A stretch of 64,000 bases of DNA from Acidobacteriota bacterium (GCA_029263415.1 JAJCXN010000046.1:124001-188000); one strand, 5' to 3'. Shown: positions 43,099 through 52,043, counted from the stretch's first letter. Translations and numbers: made by a program. Notes: generated from the letters alone by a model not told the origin.

Positions 43099-46000
43099 CT
43101 ACTGTTGGATCACCCTAGGGGTGATGAAAATGAGAAGCTCTTGATTCTGGTTGGTCCGGTTGCGGTTCTTGAAGAGCTGGCCGAGTACTGGAATCCGAGC
43201 GAGCCCAGGCACCCGCGATTCGCTCTCATTGGCCGAGACTTGGTAGATACCGCCGATCACCGCCGTACCACCGTCGGCGACCCTCACGCGCGTTGAAGCA
43301 CGGCGGGTTGCGATCGGTGCTGTTGGAGCACCTTGAACCTGCAAGGCGAACTGCGGTTCGTCCTTCTCGATATTGACTGTCATCAGGATCGTGCCTTCAA
43401 AGGTGACTTGAGGCGTGACCTCGAGTCTCAAAGACGCCCTGATGAAGCTGACCGAGACGGTACCGAACGGGTTTGCGACGCCACCGCCAGTGGTGCCGCC
43501 ACCCCCGAGAACCGTTTGCACAGGCAATTGGAGTCCGGTCTCGATCTCTGCGCGGTTGTTGTTGAGCGTGGCGATCTTTGGTGAGGAAATGACGTTGATC
43601 AAACCCTCGTTTTCAGCGGCTTGCAGCGCCAAATCGATCTGCAGAGTGTTCAACACATTGCCCAGCGAAAGGTTGAAGAAGCCGTTGTCGCCGCCCGTGA
43701 GCAGTTGGACCCCACCGCCCGCTTCGACCCGATTAGGGAACTGGAGGCCAGTCGTATTGCCGCTGGCGGCATTAGCGGCGCCGCCAAAGCTCCAGTCGAT
43801 CCCCAACGTTCTTGAAAAGTTGCGCGTGGTCTCGACGATCCGTGCCTCGATCATCACCTGCTTCTCAGGGATATCGAGGTTCTCGATGACCTGAATGACG
43901 GTGTCAAGGTAACTCGGTAGTTCCTTGATGATGAGGGTATTGGTCCGTTGATCAACGTTGACAGAGCCCCGGCGGGACAAGATGCCGGTTTCTTGAGAGC
44001 TTTGCGAACCCCCACCAGCATTGCTTCCTCCTGAGCGCTGCCCCCGCGTGAGAATTTGGGAAACCTGGTTGGCCTGGGCATAGCTAAGACGCTTGATCAC
44101 GGTGGACAACGGCACCGAGAGCGCTCGGGCCTGCGCCAGCTCCTGATCCTCAATTGCCTCTTGACGAAACAGATCTTTCTGCGCAACCCGGAGAATGTTT
44201 CCTTCGAGCTGCTTGTCGAGACGGTTGATCTTTAAGATGGAGTCGAGAGCCTGATCCCAGGGTACCGCAATGAACTCGACCGTCACCGGCGCACTGATCC
44301 CGGGCTGAACCACAAGGTTGAGCTCCGCGTAGCGAGCAATCGTTCTCAAGACCTCGCTTAAGTCAGCATCTTTGACGGTCAACGTGATCGGCTCGCCGAC
44401 CCAGCGGGTGGCTGTGTCCAAGCGCTGGACTGCAAAGCCCTGCGGTGCCTCGTTGCGCCGGACATCCGGCGGCGTGATCTCCACCTGCTGTGCCTCGAAC
44501 AACGACACATCGGTCATTGGAGCGGCAGGCGCTTCGCGACGAGTCTCATCAGCGATCTCGAGCGGATCATCGGCAAATGGATCATCCGCAAAAGGATCTT
44601 CTTCCACTGCCGGTTCACCAAGGGCCGCAAGCTCGGTCGAAGCGGGCTCCTCAAAGGATTCGACCTCAGCCGGATCATCTTCAAAGGGATCCTCTTGCAC
44701 GGCCGGTTCATCAATGGCTGCAACCTCGGCCGGGGCGGGCTCCTCAAAGGTTTCGACATCGGCGGCCGGGTCATCGGCGAACGGGTCTTCAGCGAAGACG
44801 GGCTCGCTGAGAACATTCTCAGCTGGCTGCGCGAACTCAGGTTCTGTAACGCTAGCTGTCTCCAATTCAACGGCCGCATCGCGTTCAACGGCCGCATCGC
44901 GCGCTTCGACGAGCTCACTGAGTGCAGGAACGGTCTGCGGTTCGGCGCGCGCCACTCCGGCGGCTGGTTCCGCTTCAAGGGTTTCGAGCGGTGCAGGACC
45001 TGCCTCCTCGGTCTCGACTTCGGCGGTCTCGACTTCGGCGGGCCCGACTTCGGCGATCTCGGTTGTCTCTGCCCCTGGGGCATCGACCGGCTCGGTTGGG
45101 GTCTCGGTCTCGGTCAACATCGGTTCGGACTCACCGAAGCGAACCCAGAGGCCGTCGCTGGTGGCGTCCAAAGTCGGAACAGCATCGTCTGTCAGATCAA
45201 GAACCACGCGAGAGACCGGCGTGGGATAGGGGCGGAACTGCGCCAGCCGCACCTGGTCAATCGGGTCGCGACCCACCGTCACCCTACTCTCGGGAGCCGA
45301 ATTGACCACACCTTCGAGATCGATCACAAACCTTGAGGGGTTCTCCAACCGGAACGTGCTGTAGAGGAACTCGCCGTCGCCCTCGATACGCAGCGCCACC
45401 TTGCCGTCGAAGTCGACAACCTCAATGCCAAGCAATCGTGTGGCGCGAACGCCCTGGGGCACCGGGCCCGCGATCGGCTCTTCTGGAGTGCCATTCGCCC
45501 CCATCGGCCTGCCATAGGTGGCGACCACAGGCGCCGCTCTAGTCGCGACTGCACCGGCAACGGTTGCCGGGGTCGAGGCCACCGCGACCTGTGGCGCCGA
45601 AACCCGTGGCGCGGTCGTCGCCCGAACGGGCTCGTAGGCAGCAGCGGCGGTTGAACCGCTGCCGGAACTTAAACTGTTGGTGGCCATCGCCGCGCCAAAC
45701 GTGAGAGTGAGCAAACCGTCGTTGACGAACAGAGTGTGATCAGCCTCAGAGTTGGTACTAACCACCATGCGTGTCATGGGTCGCGCACCATTGGACTCCG
45801 GCTCCAGAACGACCGAGGAAACCAGGCCTCTTGGTGCTGGCGGAATCACCTCGCCAGCGAGCACCGTATTGGGCAGCTCGACCACCAGATCGCCTAGGTC
45901 ATTGCGGTACTGGGTCCAGACCAGAGGCCCGTTTCCGAGGACTGTCAGCTCGACGCCGCCGTCCGTTTCGCGCAGATCAACCGTCTGGATCTCGATCGTG

Positions 46001-46110
46001 GCCAGCGCATTGCTGGCTGCAGCAGACGCCACTGCCACCAACGAGACGGCCAGAGCGACCGCGCACAGCAGCCACAGGTTCGCGGTGGATCGTATATTCA
46101 CTTTGGTCAT
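43099..46110 (-). CDS. pilQ: type IV pilus secretin PilQ
   Basis: A 1003-residue outer-membrane secretin, the pore for the pilus. A signal peptide (about 12-35) precedes two AMIN domains (about 40-140 and 215-330, the latter with GIEVVDFDGKVALRIEGDGEFLYS) that bind peptidoglycan. An acidic, repeat-rich linker of about 230 residues follows (EDPFADDPAADVETFEEP and kin). Then come the secretin N domains (ITLTVKDADLSEVLRTIARYAELNLVVQPGI) and the secretin core (QVMIEARIVETTRNFSRTLGIDW; GLINVISSPKIATLNNNRAEIETG; VPGLARIPVLGQLFKNR). ATG 46110 has GAGG 6 bases upstream. Longer than usual because of the linker. Confidence 0.95.
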   Translation of the reverse strand: MTKVNIRSTANLWLLCAVALAVSLVAVASAAASNALATIEIQTVDLRETDGGVELTVLGNGPLVWTQYRNDLGDLVVELPNTVLAGEVIPPAPRGLVSSVVLEPESNGARPMTRMVVSTNSEADHTLFVNDGLLTLTFGAAMATNSLSSGSGSTAAAAYEPVRATTAPRVSAPQVAVASTPATVAGAVATRAAPVVATYGRPMGANGTPEEPIAGPVPQGVRATRLLGIEVVDFDGKVALRIEGDGEFLYSTFRLENPSRFVIDLEGVVNSAPESRVTVGRDPIDQVRLAQFRPYPTPVSRVVLDLTDDAVPTLDATSDGLWVRFGESEPMLTETETPTEPVDAPGAETTEIAEVGPAEVETAEVETEEAGPAPLETLEAEPAAGVARAEPQTVPALSELVEARDAAVERDAAVELETASVTEPEFAQPAENVLSEPVFAEDPFADDPAADVETFEEPAPAEVAAIDEPAVQEDPFEDDPAEVESFEEPASTELAALGEPAVEEDPFADDPFADDPLEIADETRREAPAAPMTDVSLFEAQQVEITPPDVRRNEAPQGFAVQRLDTATRWVGEPITLTVKDADLSEVLRTIARYAELNLVVQPGISAPVTVEFIAVPWDQALDSILKINRLDKQLEGNILRVAQKDLFRQEAIEDQELAQARALSVPLSTVIKRLSYAQANQVSQILTRGQRSGGSNAGGGSQSSQETGILSRRGSVNVDQRTNTLIIKELPSYLDTVIQVIENLDIPEKQVMIEARIVETTRNFSRTLGIDWSFGGAANAASGNTTGLQFPNRVEAGGGVQLLTGGDNGFFNLSLGNVLNTLQIDLALQAAENEGLINVISSPKIATLNNNRAEIETGLQLPVQTVLGGGGTTGGGVANPFGTVSVSFIRASLRLEVTPQVTFEGTILMTVNIEKDEPQFALQVQGAPTAPIATRRASTRVRVADGGTAVIGGIYQVSANESESRVPGLARIPVLGQLFKNRNRTNQNQELLIFITPRVIQQ
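44500..45120 (-). repeat. acidic repeat-coding segment of pilQ
   Basis: Tandem, imperfect units encode EDPF(A/E)DDP..E(S/T)FEEPA..E(L/V)AA..EPAV blocks and, further upstream, 15-base units giving AEVET and 18-base units giving AAVERD. All lie between the AMIN and secretin parts. The repeats are Glu/Asp/Pro/Ala rich. Confidence 0.75.
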
Positions 46111-46232
46111 AGAACCCTCGACATGGGAGGTACTCAGCGCAGACGGATTGGGAGAGGTCGCGAACGAACAGGTCAACGCCTGACCCCAGCCACGGAAGAG
46201 ACTCGAATGGGTAGATCCTTCTTGGACGTTTC

Positions 46233-46859
46233 TCACAGGTTGAGCCTCATGACGACTTCTTTGAACGGTTTGGGCGAAGTGGGATCGCGAACTACCTGCC
46301 GGAACACCACTTTGCCGCCTTCTTCCCTATCCCAAGTGACACTCGTCACCTCGCCGTCAAAGATGCGGGTGCCCGGACGCAGCAAGAAACTGATCGGATC
46401 TTCGGCCGACTGAACTTGGGCGACAGGACCGTCAGGCCACATCCAAACCCCGGTCACCGTCAAGTTGTCGACCAGCAATCCAGGGACCCCTTCGGGTCGC
46501 GGTCCGAGACGGCGTTCGACGGTATCTGGCACACGCAGCAAGGTGCGAAACGGGTCGCGCCGGCCACCCGGGTCATACACAAAGCCAGTATCGACACTGT
46601 CTTCACTCTCTTCGAGAAGCCCTTCAATGAGATCAAGATCCTCACGATTGGTTCCGCGAAACTCGCTGTTCTGAGTGTCGTCGAGGGCGGGTTCTGAGTC
46701 CGGAGAGTCTTCGAGTAGGGCATCGATCTGGGTCGACCGCGCATCGTCACTTTCGCGATCTGCCTGTTCTTGCGACCAAACCGGCGCACTTGAAAGACCA
46801 ACCAGCAGGAACACCACACCGAGTGCTCCCAATCCGGAGATGCAGGGAGAACGCATCAT
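46233..46859 (-). CDS. pilP: type IV pilus lipoprotein-like PilP
   Basis: A 208-residue periplasmic protein. The signal (about 8-29, LGALGVVFLLVGLSSAPVWS) has no lipobox Cys, unlike classical PilP. An acidic linker leads to the beta domain (about 92-208): FVYDPGGRRDPFRTLLR and GLLVDNLTVTGVWMWPDG PVAQVQ-type text, the usual PilP motif GRRDPF. It links PilNO to PilQ. Its ATG overlaps the pilO stop (ATGA), and pilQ starts 123 bases on. Confidence 0.9.
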   Translation of the reverse strand: MMRSPCISGLGALGVVFLLVGLSSAPVWSQEQADRESDDARSTQIDALLEDSPDSEPALDDTQNSEFRGTNREDLDLIEGLLEESEDSVDTGFVYDPGGRRDPFRTLLRVPDTVERRLGPRPEGVPGLLVDNLTVTGVWMWPDGPVAQVQSAEDPISFLLRPGTRIFDGEVTSVTWDREEGGKVVFRQVVRDPTSPKPFKEVVMRLNL

Positions 46860-47446
46860 TGGCTCGCTCCCGCCGGAATTGCTTCCTCAGTTTCGTTATA
46901 GATGAATGTCTTGCCGACGAAGTTGGCACGGATGCTGCGCGTGGGCGACGGACTGTTAATTGCATCAATGCGCAAAGTATCGATATTGAATATGCGCTCG
47001 TAGCGGCTCAGACGATCAAAGAAACGGGCCAGGTTGTGGTACGTACCCTCAAGGTTGATCGCGATCGGCCACTCGTTGAAGTACTCCTTCTCCACTTCCG
47101 CGCGCGGTTGGAAACGCACTATGGTGAAGTCCTCCTGTTGGGCAAGTCGGCGGACCTGGTCCATGATCTCGTGCACGTTGCGCCGCTCGGGCAGAATGTC
47201 GAGCAGTTTGTCGAGCTCGCCGGTGAGCCGTTCAACGCGAGCTTGGAACTGTTCTTCTTGCGCCTCGGCCGCTTCGCCTTGACGAATTTGGCTATCTAAT
47301 TCGGTAATGCGATTGTTTTGGTTGCTGATTTGACGCTCAAGCGGCGTGAACCAGAACCGGTTGGCGACGTAGTACCCAAGCGCGATGAGCACAAGCGCGA
47401 CCACGACACCGTGCCACCAGGGTTTTCCTTCTAGTCCTGTTTCCAT
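46856..47446 (-). CDS. pilO: type IV pilus assembly protein PilO
   Basis: A 196-residue inner-membrane protein. One helix (about 11-32), a coiled-coil (about 33-70: ERQISNQNNRITELDSQIRQGEAAEAQEEQFQARVERL), then a ferredoxin-like periplasmic domain (LPERRNVHEIMDQVRRLAQQEDF, WPIAINLEGTYHNLARFFDRLSRYERIFNI). It pairs with PilN in the alignment complex. Its stop overlaps the pilP start by 4 bases; pilN ends 40 bases upstream. Confidence 0.93.
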   Translation of the reverse strand: METGLEGKPWWHGVVVALVLIALGYYVANRFWFTPLERQISNQNNRITELDSQIRQGEAAEAQEEQFQARVERLTGELDKLLDILPERRNVHEIMDQVRRLAQQEDFTIVRFQPRAEVEKEYFNEWPIAINLEGTYHNLARFFDRLSRYERIFNIDTLRIDAINSPSPTRSIRANFVGKTFIYNETEEAIPAGASQ

Positions 47447-47486
47447 AACCTTAGATTTCCGAGATTCTCTCTTAGCGCCGATGGCG

Positions 47487-48089
47487 CTAAGGAGCCTCAG
47501 CCTCCTCTGGTTGGGCGGTCCGCTCGCGCGCCAGCGTCAGCCGATAGGTGTACACATCGCCACGCTGGTTGGTGTCGCGCAACTCAGGCTCCGCAAAGAA
47601 GGATGAATCGTCTAGAGCACGCACAAAGGTTGAGACTGCACCCATGTTGAACGAGCGACCGTCGATCTGAATGCGTTCGCCACTTTGATCAAGCCGGTCG
47701 ACCCACAGCAGCTCGGGCAGGGCACGAGAGACCACATCCATCATCTCGACCGGACCGCTCTGATTGTCCTTGAGCTGAGTGATGACTGCGATTTTGCGCT
47801 CAAGCTCTTCTTCTTGCCGTGTGTACGCTTCGACCCGCGCGATGATCTCGGCTAGCTCGTCTACCCGCCGTTGCTTCTCCGCGATGATGCCTCGATTGGT
47901 CTGCACAAGACCATTCTGCCGCCACCAAAAAGCACCGCCAAGGATCAACGCCACCACTGCCGGCGCCAACAGCCAGTAGAGGGCCGCGTTCTCACCGGCG
48001 AACAACTCTTCCAGAAACGGGCCGCGCGCCCGCGTTGGCTTTGCGACAATCGGTTTTCGCGCTTCACCGACTAGATTGATCTTGATCAT
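47487..48089 (-). CDS. pilN: type IV pilus assembly protein PilN
   Basis: A 200-residue bitopic protein. The cytosolic start MIKINLVGEARKP is the conserved PilN segment (INLL type) that binds PilM. One helix (about 39-60), a coiled coil (IIAEKQRRVDELAEIIARVEAYTRQEEELERKIAVI) and a ferredoxin-like domain follow, ending Glu/Ala rich. ATG 48089 puts MIKINL at the start with GGAG 9 bases upstream; a start at 48104 would overlap pilM by 11 bases. Confidence 0.92.
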   Translation of the reverse strand: MIKINLVGEARKPIVAKPTRARGPFLEELFAGENAALYWLLAPAVVALILGGAFWWRQNGLVQTNRGIIAEKQRRVDELAEIIARVEAYTRQEEELERKIAVITQLKDNQSGPVEMMDVVSRALPELLWVDRLDQSGERIQIDGRSFNMGAVSTFVRALDDSSFFAEPELRDTNQRGDVYTYRLTLARERTAQPEEAEAP

Positions 48090-48093
48090 CGGA

Positions 48094-49149
48094 TCAGTCT
48101 CCAACCCTGCGAATCGCGAGACCGACTGAGACCGCCATCATTGGCGCCACAGAACGGATCCAATCGCTATTGAAGTCATTGTCTCGATACGACACGCGCC
48201 GGAACGGGTTCATCAGCTCGGCTGGCACCGAGAAACGATCAAGCAGAATCTCGAGAAGGTTTGACGTTAGCGAGCAACCGCCAGACAACACCAGCTCGCT
48301 AACCGCGCCTTCTGAGGACGTCGCTCCGAAGAAGTCGAATGTCTTTTGAACTTCAGCGGCCATCTCACCACTGACCGCCTCCAACACTGCGCGCGCGTCG
48401 TTAGGCGAGTAGCGATCAACCGTCTCGCCTCGCTTGAGCGCTTCCGCTTGCTCGAAAGAGAGATTGAATTCGCGCTGCAAGGCCTCGCTGAACTGGTTGC
48501 CACCAAAGGAGATGTCACGCCAGAACACGCTGGTGCCGCGCGCCAAAATGTTGATGTTGGTAACACTCGAACCCATGTTGACGAGAGCGACCACCTTCAT
48601 CGGATCAACGTCGTAGTTGAGTTCGTATGCGTTCTGTACTGCAAACGCATCGACATCGACCAGGGCCGGAACCCGACCTGCTTGGCTGATCACAGAGACG
48701 TAGTCATTGACCTTGTCGCGCTTGACTGCAACCAGAAGCACTTCCATCTGATCGGAGGCTTCCGGATCAGAAAGCAAGACGTAGTCTAAGCGGACATCAT
48801 TGATGTCGAACGGGATGTACTGCTCTGCTTCCCATTGAATCGACTCAGCCAATTCGTCTGCCGCCATCGCCGCGAGCTCGATCTTCTTAATGATCACGGA
48901 ATGGCCCGACAGCGAGGTTGCGAAGTTGCTGTTCTTTACCGAAGTCTCATCGCACAGCTTCTGGATCGCATCGACGACAAGCGAGGAGTCCATGATCGAG
49001 CCGTCGACGATCGCTTCCGGCGACAGCGGCTCGATGCCCATCCGCTGCAGCTGGAACTCACCCTTGCGCTCGGTGAGCTCTACGAGCTTGACTGCGAAGC
49101 TCCCGATGTCGAGACCGACGACACCTTTTGATCGAGCGAAAAGACCCAC
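48094..49149 (-). CDS. pilM: type IV pilus assembly ATPase-fold protein PilM
   Basis: A 351-residue cytosolic actin/FtsA-like protein that anchors PilN. The sequence begins GLFARSKGVVGLDIGSFAVKLVEL, with the phosphate-1 loop GLDIGSFAVK, then ELAESIQWEAEQYIPFDINDVRLDY, phosphate-2 text VALVNMGSSVTNINIL and the adenosine motif LVLSGGCSLTSNLLEIL. First gene of the pilMNOPQ operon. A candidate promoter and a palindrome lie upstream. Confidence 0.95.
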   Translation of the reverse strand: MGLFARSKGVVGLDIGSFAVKLVELTERKGEFQLQRMGIEPLSPEAIVDGSIMDSSLVVDAIQKLCDETSVKNSNFATSLSGHSVIIKKIELAAMAADELAESIQWEAEQYIPFDINDVRLDYVLLSDPEASDQMEVLLVAVKRDKVNDYVSVISQAGRVPALVDVDAFAVQNAYELNYDVDPMKVVALVNMGSSVTNINILARGTSVFWRDISFGGNQFSEALQREFNLSFEQAEALKRGETVDRYSPNDARAVLEAVSGEMAAEVQKTFDFFGATSSEGAVSELVLSGGCSLTSNLLEILLDRFSVPAELMNPFRRVSYRDNDFNSDWIRSVAPMMAVSVGLAIRRVGD

Positions 49150-49190
49150 TGTGCCCTCTCTGACTGAAGAATCAATCTTTTGCGAGTGGC

Positions 49191-49207
49191 GAAAGAATCG
49201 TTCTTTC
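49191..49207. promoter_or_regulatory. perfect palindrome upstream of pilM
   Basis: GAAAGAATCGTTCTTTC has 7-base arms around a 3-base centre, 42 bases before the pilM start and downstream of the candidate promoter. It could be an operator, or a hairpin in the leader RNA. No matching site was noticed elsewhere in the window. Confidence 0.4.
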
Positions 49208-49324
49208 TACCTTCAGTTCTAACTACGGCCCCTGCCGCGGCACGGAGCGCGCAACCAGCGACCTCCTAGCACCACCAGAAACCACGCACACGCATGACTT
49301 CCACTTGGACTGTGAAACTAGTGC

Positions 49325-49354
49325 AGGCTAGCAACGCCCAGAAGCTTATGTCAA
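49325..49354 (-). promoter_or_regulatory. candidate promoter of pilMNOPQ
   Basis: On the minus strand, TTGACA at 49354-49349 is a perfect -35 box, and TAGCCT at 49330-49325 stands 18 bases away as a weak -10 box. Transcription would start about 160 bases before pilM. Confidence 0.4.
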
Positions 49355-49616
49355 GAGAGTAATGACTCCGTAATGACTGAATCCAAAGGGGTTACGACGG
49401 CTTCCAAGTAGAGGACCCCGCCATCCGCGTGTCTGTCTACACGGTCGGACCCGTGCTCTGCACACCCCTAAAAGGCCGCCTCAGCCCAACAGGTCCGCGG
49501 TTTCTTGCACCGACCGCAGGTTCCAGAACAGCTCGGCCAGCGGCGACCAAAAGCCCTGCTCGTCAACCGACCGCGCCAAACCTCCCAGCTGGTGGGACTT
49601 AACCCATTTCGGTGCC

Positions 49617-51866
49617 CTAGTCAGCGTCAGCGGCAGCCACACCTTCGCCAGCCATCGCTCGGCGCACAGCAACGATGCCGTCGACTGCGTCGAGGCCCTT
49701 GCGGAGCCGCTCGAGGTGTTTAAGGTTGCGCACTTGGACCACCACAGTGATGCGCGCTTGGCTAGTGCCCTTCTCTCCGGCGTCGGCCTGGATCAGACGG
49801 ATATTGGTTTCTTGTCGTGCAATCACCTCGGTGACTTTGGCCAGCACTCCAGGAGAGTCGTCGGCCTCGATAGCCAACACAATTTCATAAGAACCTTCGT
49901 CGCGCTTGGCCCACTCCACATCAATCTCACGCTCCGGGTGGTAGAGCAAGTTGCGCACGTTCGGGCACTTTTGCGCATGCACCGAGACTCCGCGACCACG
50001 AGTGATGTACCCGACAATCTCGTCGCCCGGTAGGGGCTTACAGCACTTGGCGAGAAGTACACCCATGTCGCCGTGTCCTCGAACCAGGACCGGCGAGTCG
50101 CCCGAGGGCAAGATCTTCTTGACTACCTTGCTGAGTCTGCTCAGCGGCTGACTGGCCCGCTCGCGTTGCTGGTCGCTGAGCAGCCGGTCGGCTAGTCCCT
50201 TGGCTTGTGACTTGCCAAATCCGACCCGACTGTAGAGGTCTTCAATGCTGCCCAGTCCCTCATCACGGAGCACCTTAGCCAGCTGCTCGCTACCAACCAC
50301 CCGTCGCAGCGACGAGCGAAATTTCCGCAGCTCACGTTCGAGCAGGTTCTTACCAATCTCAACGGCCCGTTTTCGCTGCTGGTTGTTCAACCAGTTGCGG
50401 ATCTTGCTGCGAGCCCGAGGCGTAGTAACTAGCTTGAGCCAGTCGCGACTCGGCTCCCGATTCGGATTGGTCAGAATCTCGACAATGTCGCCATTGTGAA
50501 GCGAGGTCCGCAGCGGAACCAATCGACCACTCACGCGCGCGCCAGAGCAATGGTGGCCGAGATCAGTGTGCACACGATAGGCAAAGTCCAGCGGTGTCGC
50601 TCCACGCGGGAATGACATCACCTCGCCTTTGGGCGAAAAGACGTAGACCTCATCTGGGTAAAGATCGATCTTGAGCGTGTGCAAGAAAGTGCGCGGATCC
50701 AAGATCTCCTTTTGCCACTCGAGTAGATGACGCAGCCAAACGATGCCTTGATCTGCCTCACCGGGCTCCAGACGACCTTGCTTGTAGCGCCAGTGCGCTG
50801 CGATACCTTCTTCGGCTACGCGATCCATCTCGGCGGTTCTTATCTGGACCTCAAAGGGCTCCCCACCTTCACCAACCACCGTCGTGTGCAACGACTGGTA
50901 GAGGTTGGGCTTGGGGACCGCAATGTAGTCCTTGAAACGCCCGGGGATTGGACGCCAGCTCTGGTGCACGACGCCCAGCGCAGCATAGGTGTCTTTGAGC
51001 TCGGGCGTGACCACTCGAAACGCGAGGTAGTCATAGAGTTCCGAGATGTCGATCCCTTGCCGCTTCAACTTGCGGTAGATCGAGTAGAAGCTCTTGGTCC
51101 GAAAGCTGATCTCACCGTCGATGCCCGCTCTCTCTAGAGTCTCACGCAGCTCACCGCGGATCTTCTCGGTAGCTCGCTCACCGAGCTTCACCTTCTCCTT
51201 GAGCTTCTGGTGGAGTTCGGCAAACTGCAGCGGATAGAGGTGAAAGAAGGCGAGGTCTTCAAGGTTGTTCTTGATACGCGACATGCCCAATCGATGTGCG
51301 ATCGGCGAATAGATCTCAAGCGTCTCTCTGGAGATTCGCCGGCGCTTCTCAGTGCTCATGTGAGTGAGCGTCTGCATGTTGTGCAGCCGATCGACCAACT
51401 TGACCACAATCACGCGAATGTCGCGAGCTGAAGCCAGCACCAGCTTACGAAAGGTCTCCGCTTGAGCGTCGTCTCGACGCACGTATGCATGACGACCGAT
51501 CTTGGACACGCCGTCGACCAGGTCGGCGATCTCCTCGCCAAAGCTCTCTCGCAGATCGTCCTTGGAAACGCCGGTATCTTCTAAGACGTCGTGCAGCAGA
51601 CCTACGGCGACACAGGTCTGGTCGAACTTCATCTCCGCCAGGAGATAAGCAACGGACAAGGGATGGATGATGTACGGCTCCCCCGACTTGCGCTTCTGAT
51701 CACCGTGGTGATCGCGCGCGTAGTTGTAGGCCCTACGGAGGTGATCGCCATCAGGGGATCGCCCGTGCTCCTCCAAAAGCCGGATCACGTCCTCGATGGC
51801 GACGCCTCCAACAGCGGGGACCGGCTGCGGGATCGTCTCGACGGCTGATGAGGATTTGGTGGACAC
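49617..51866 (-). CDS. bifunctional (p)ppGpp synthetase/hydrolase, RelA/SpoT family
   Basis: A 749-residue stringent-response enzyme. The HD hydrolase domain is intact (IIHPLSVAYLLAEMKF, LLHDVLEDTG with the HD and ED residues), followed by the synthetase domain (SFRTKSFYSIYRKLKRQGIDISELYDYLAFRV, LYQSLHTTVVG), the TGS domain (EVYVFSPKGEVMSFPRGATPLDFAYRVHTDLG), a helical part, a zinc-finger-like CKPLPGDEIVGYITRGRGVSVHAQKC, and a C-terminal ACT domain. Both activities are expected. GTG 51866 has GGAG 7 bases upstream. It is the only RelA/SpoT gene here. Confidence 0.95.
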   Translation of the reverse strand: MSTKSSSAVETIPQPVPAVGGVAIEDVIRLLEEHGRSPDGDHLRRAYNYARDHHGDQKRKSGEPYIIHPLSVAYLLAEMKFDQTCVAVGLLHDVLEDTGVSKDDLRESFGEEIADLVDGVSKIGRHAYVRRDDAQAETFRKLVLASARDIRVIVVKLVDRLHNMQTLTHMSTEKRRRISRETLEIYSPIAHRLGMSRIKNNLEDLAFFHLYPLQFAELHQKLKEKVKLGERATEKIRGELRETLERAGIDGEISFRTKSFYSIYRKLKRQGIDISELYDYLAFRVVTPELKDTYAALGVVHQSWRPIPGRFKDYIAVPKPNLYQSLHTTVVGEGGEPFEVQIRTAEMDRVAEEGIAAHWRYKQGRLEPGEADQGIVWLRHLLEWQKEILDPRTFLHTLKIDLYPDEVYVFSPKGEVMSFPRGATPLDFAYRVHTDLGHHCSGARVSGRLVPLRTSLHNGDIVEILTNPNREPSRDWLKLVTTPRARSKIRNWLNNQQRKRAVEIGKNLLERELRKFRSSLRRVVGSEQLAKVLRDEGLGSIEDLYSRVGFGKSQAKGLADRLLSDQQRERASQPLSRLSKVVKKILPSGDSPVLVRGHGDMGVLLAKCCKPLPGDEIVGYITRGRGVSVHAQKCPNVRNLLYHPEREIDVEWAKRDEGSYEIVLAIEADDSPGVLAKVTEVIARQETNIRLIQADAGEKGTSQARITVVVQVRNLKHLERLRKGLDAVDGIVAVRRAMAGEGVAAADAD

Positions 51867-51920
51867 AGTGAACTCCGGCGTTACTCAGCCCTCCGATCCT
51901 TGGATCAAAGAGGCTCAGCC

Positions 51921-51949
51921 AGTATACGGACTAAGGCCCGGGATCTTGA
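51921..51949 (-). promoter_or_regulatory. candidate relA/spoT promoter
   Basis: Minus-strand TATACT at 51926-51921 is a good -10 box; a weak -35, TCAAGA, is at 51949-51944, 17 bases away. Transcription would begin about 50 bases before the GTG. The -35 falls inside the first unit of the 17-bp tandem repeat. Confidence 0.4.
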
Positions 51950-52043
51950 TGCCCGAGGGGCCTTGGTGCCCGAGGAACCTGAGTGTCCGAGCGGCCTGAG
52001 TGCCCGAGGGGTCTGAGTGCCCGAGACCCTAGTGCCCGAAAGC
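51945..52043. repeat. array of about six 17-bp tandem repeats between secF and relA/spoT
   Basis: Full units start at 51945, 51962, 51979, 51996 and 52013, each 17 bases, followed by a partial copy to about 52043. The consensus is CTGAGTGCCCGAGGGGC; the CTxxGTxxCCGAG core is kept while the last four bases vary. The unit length is not a multiple of three, so the array is not coding. Confidence 0.85.

Larger units (their letters stand above)
49150..49616. other. 467-base region upstream of pilM
   Basis: Separates pilM from the relA 3' end, both on the minus strand. It holds a perfect inverted repeat at 49191-49207 and a candidate promoter at 49325-49354. A minus-strand reading frame from 49672 to 49481 overlaps the relA end; I do not consider it a gene. 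Nothing else was recognised. Confidence 0.5.

Noticed and set aside
49481-49672. 63-codon minus-strand frame at the relA/spoT 3' end
   Set aside because: It overlaps the relA end in another frame, has no ribosome site and no known motif.
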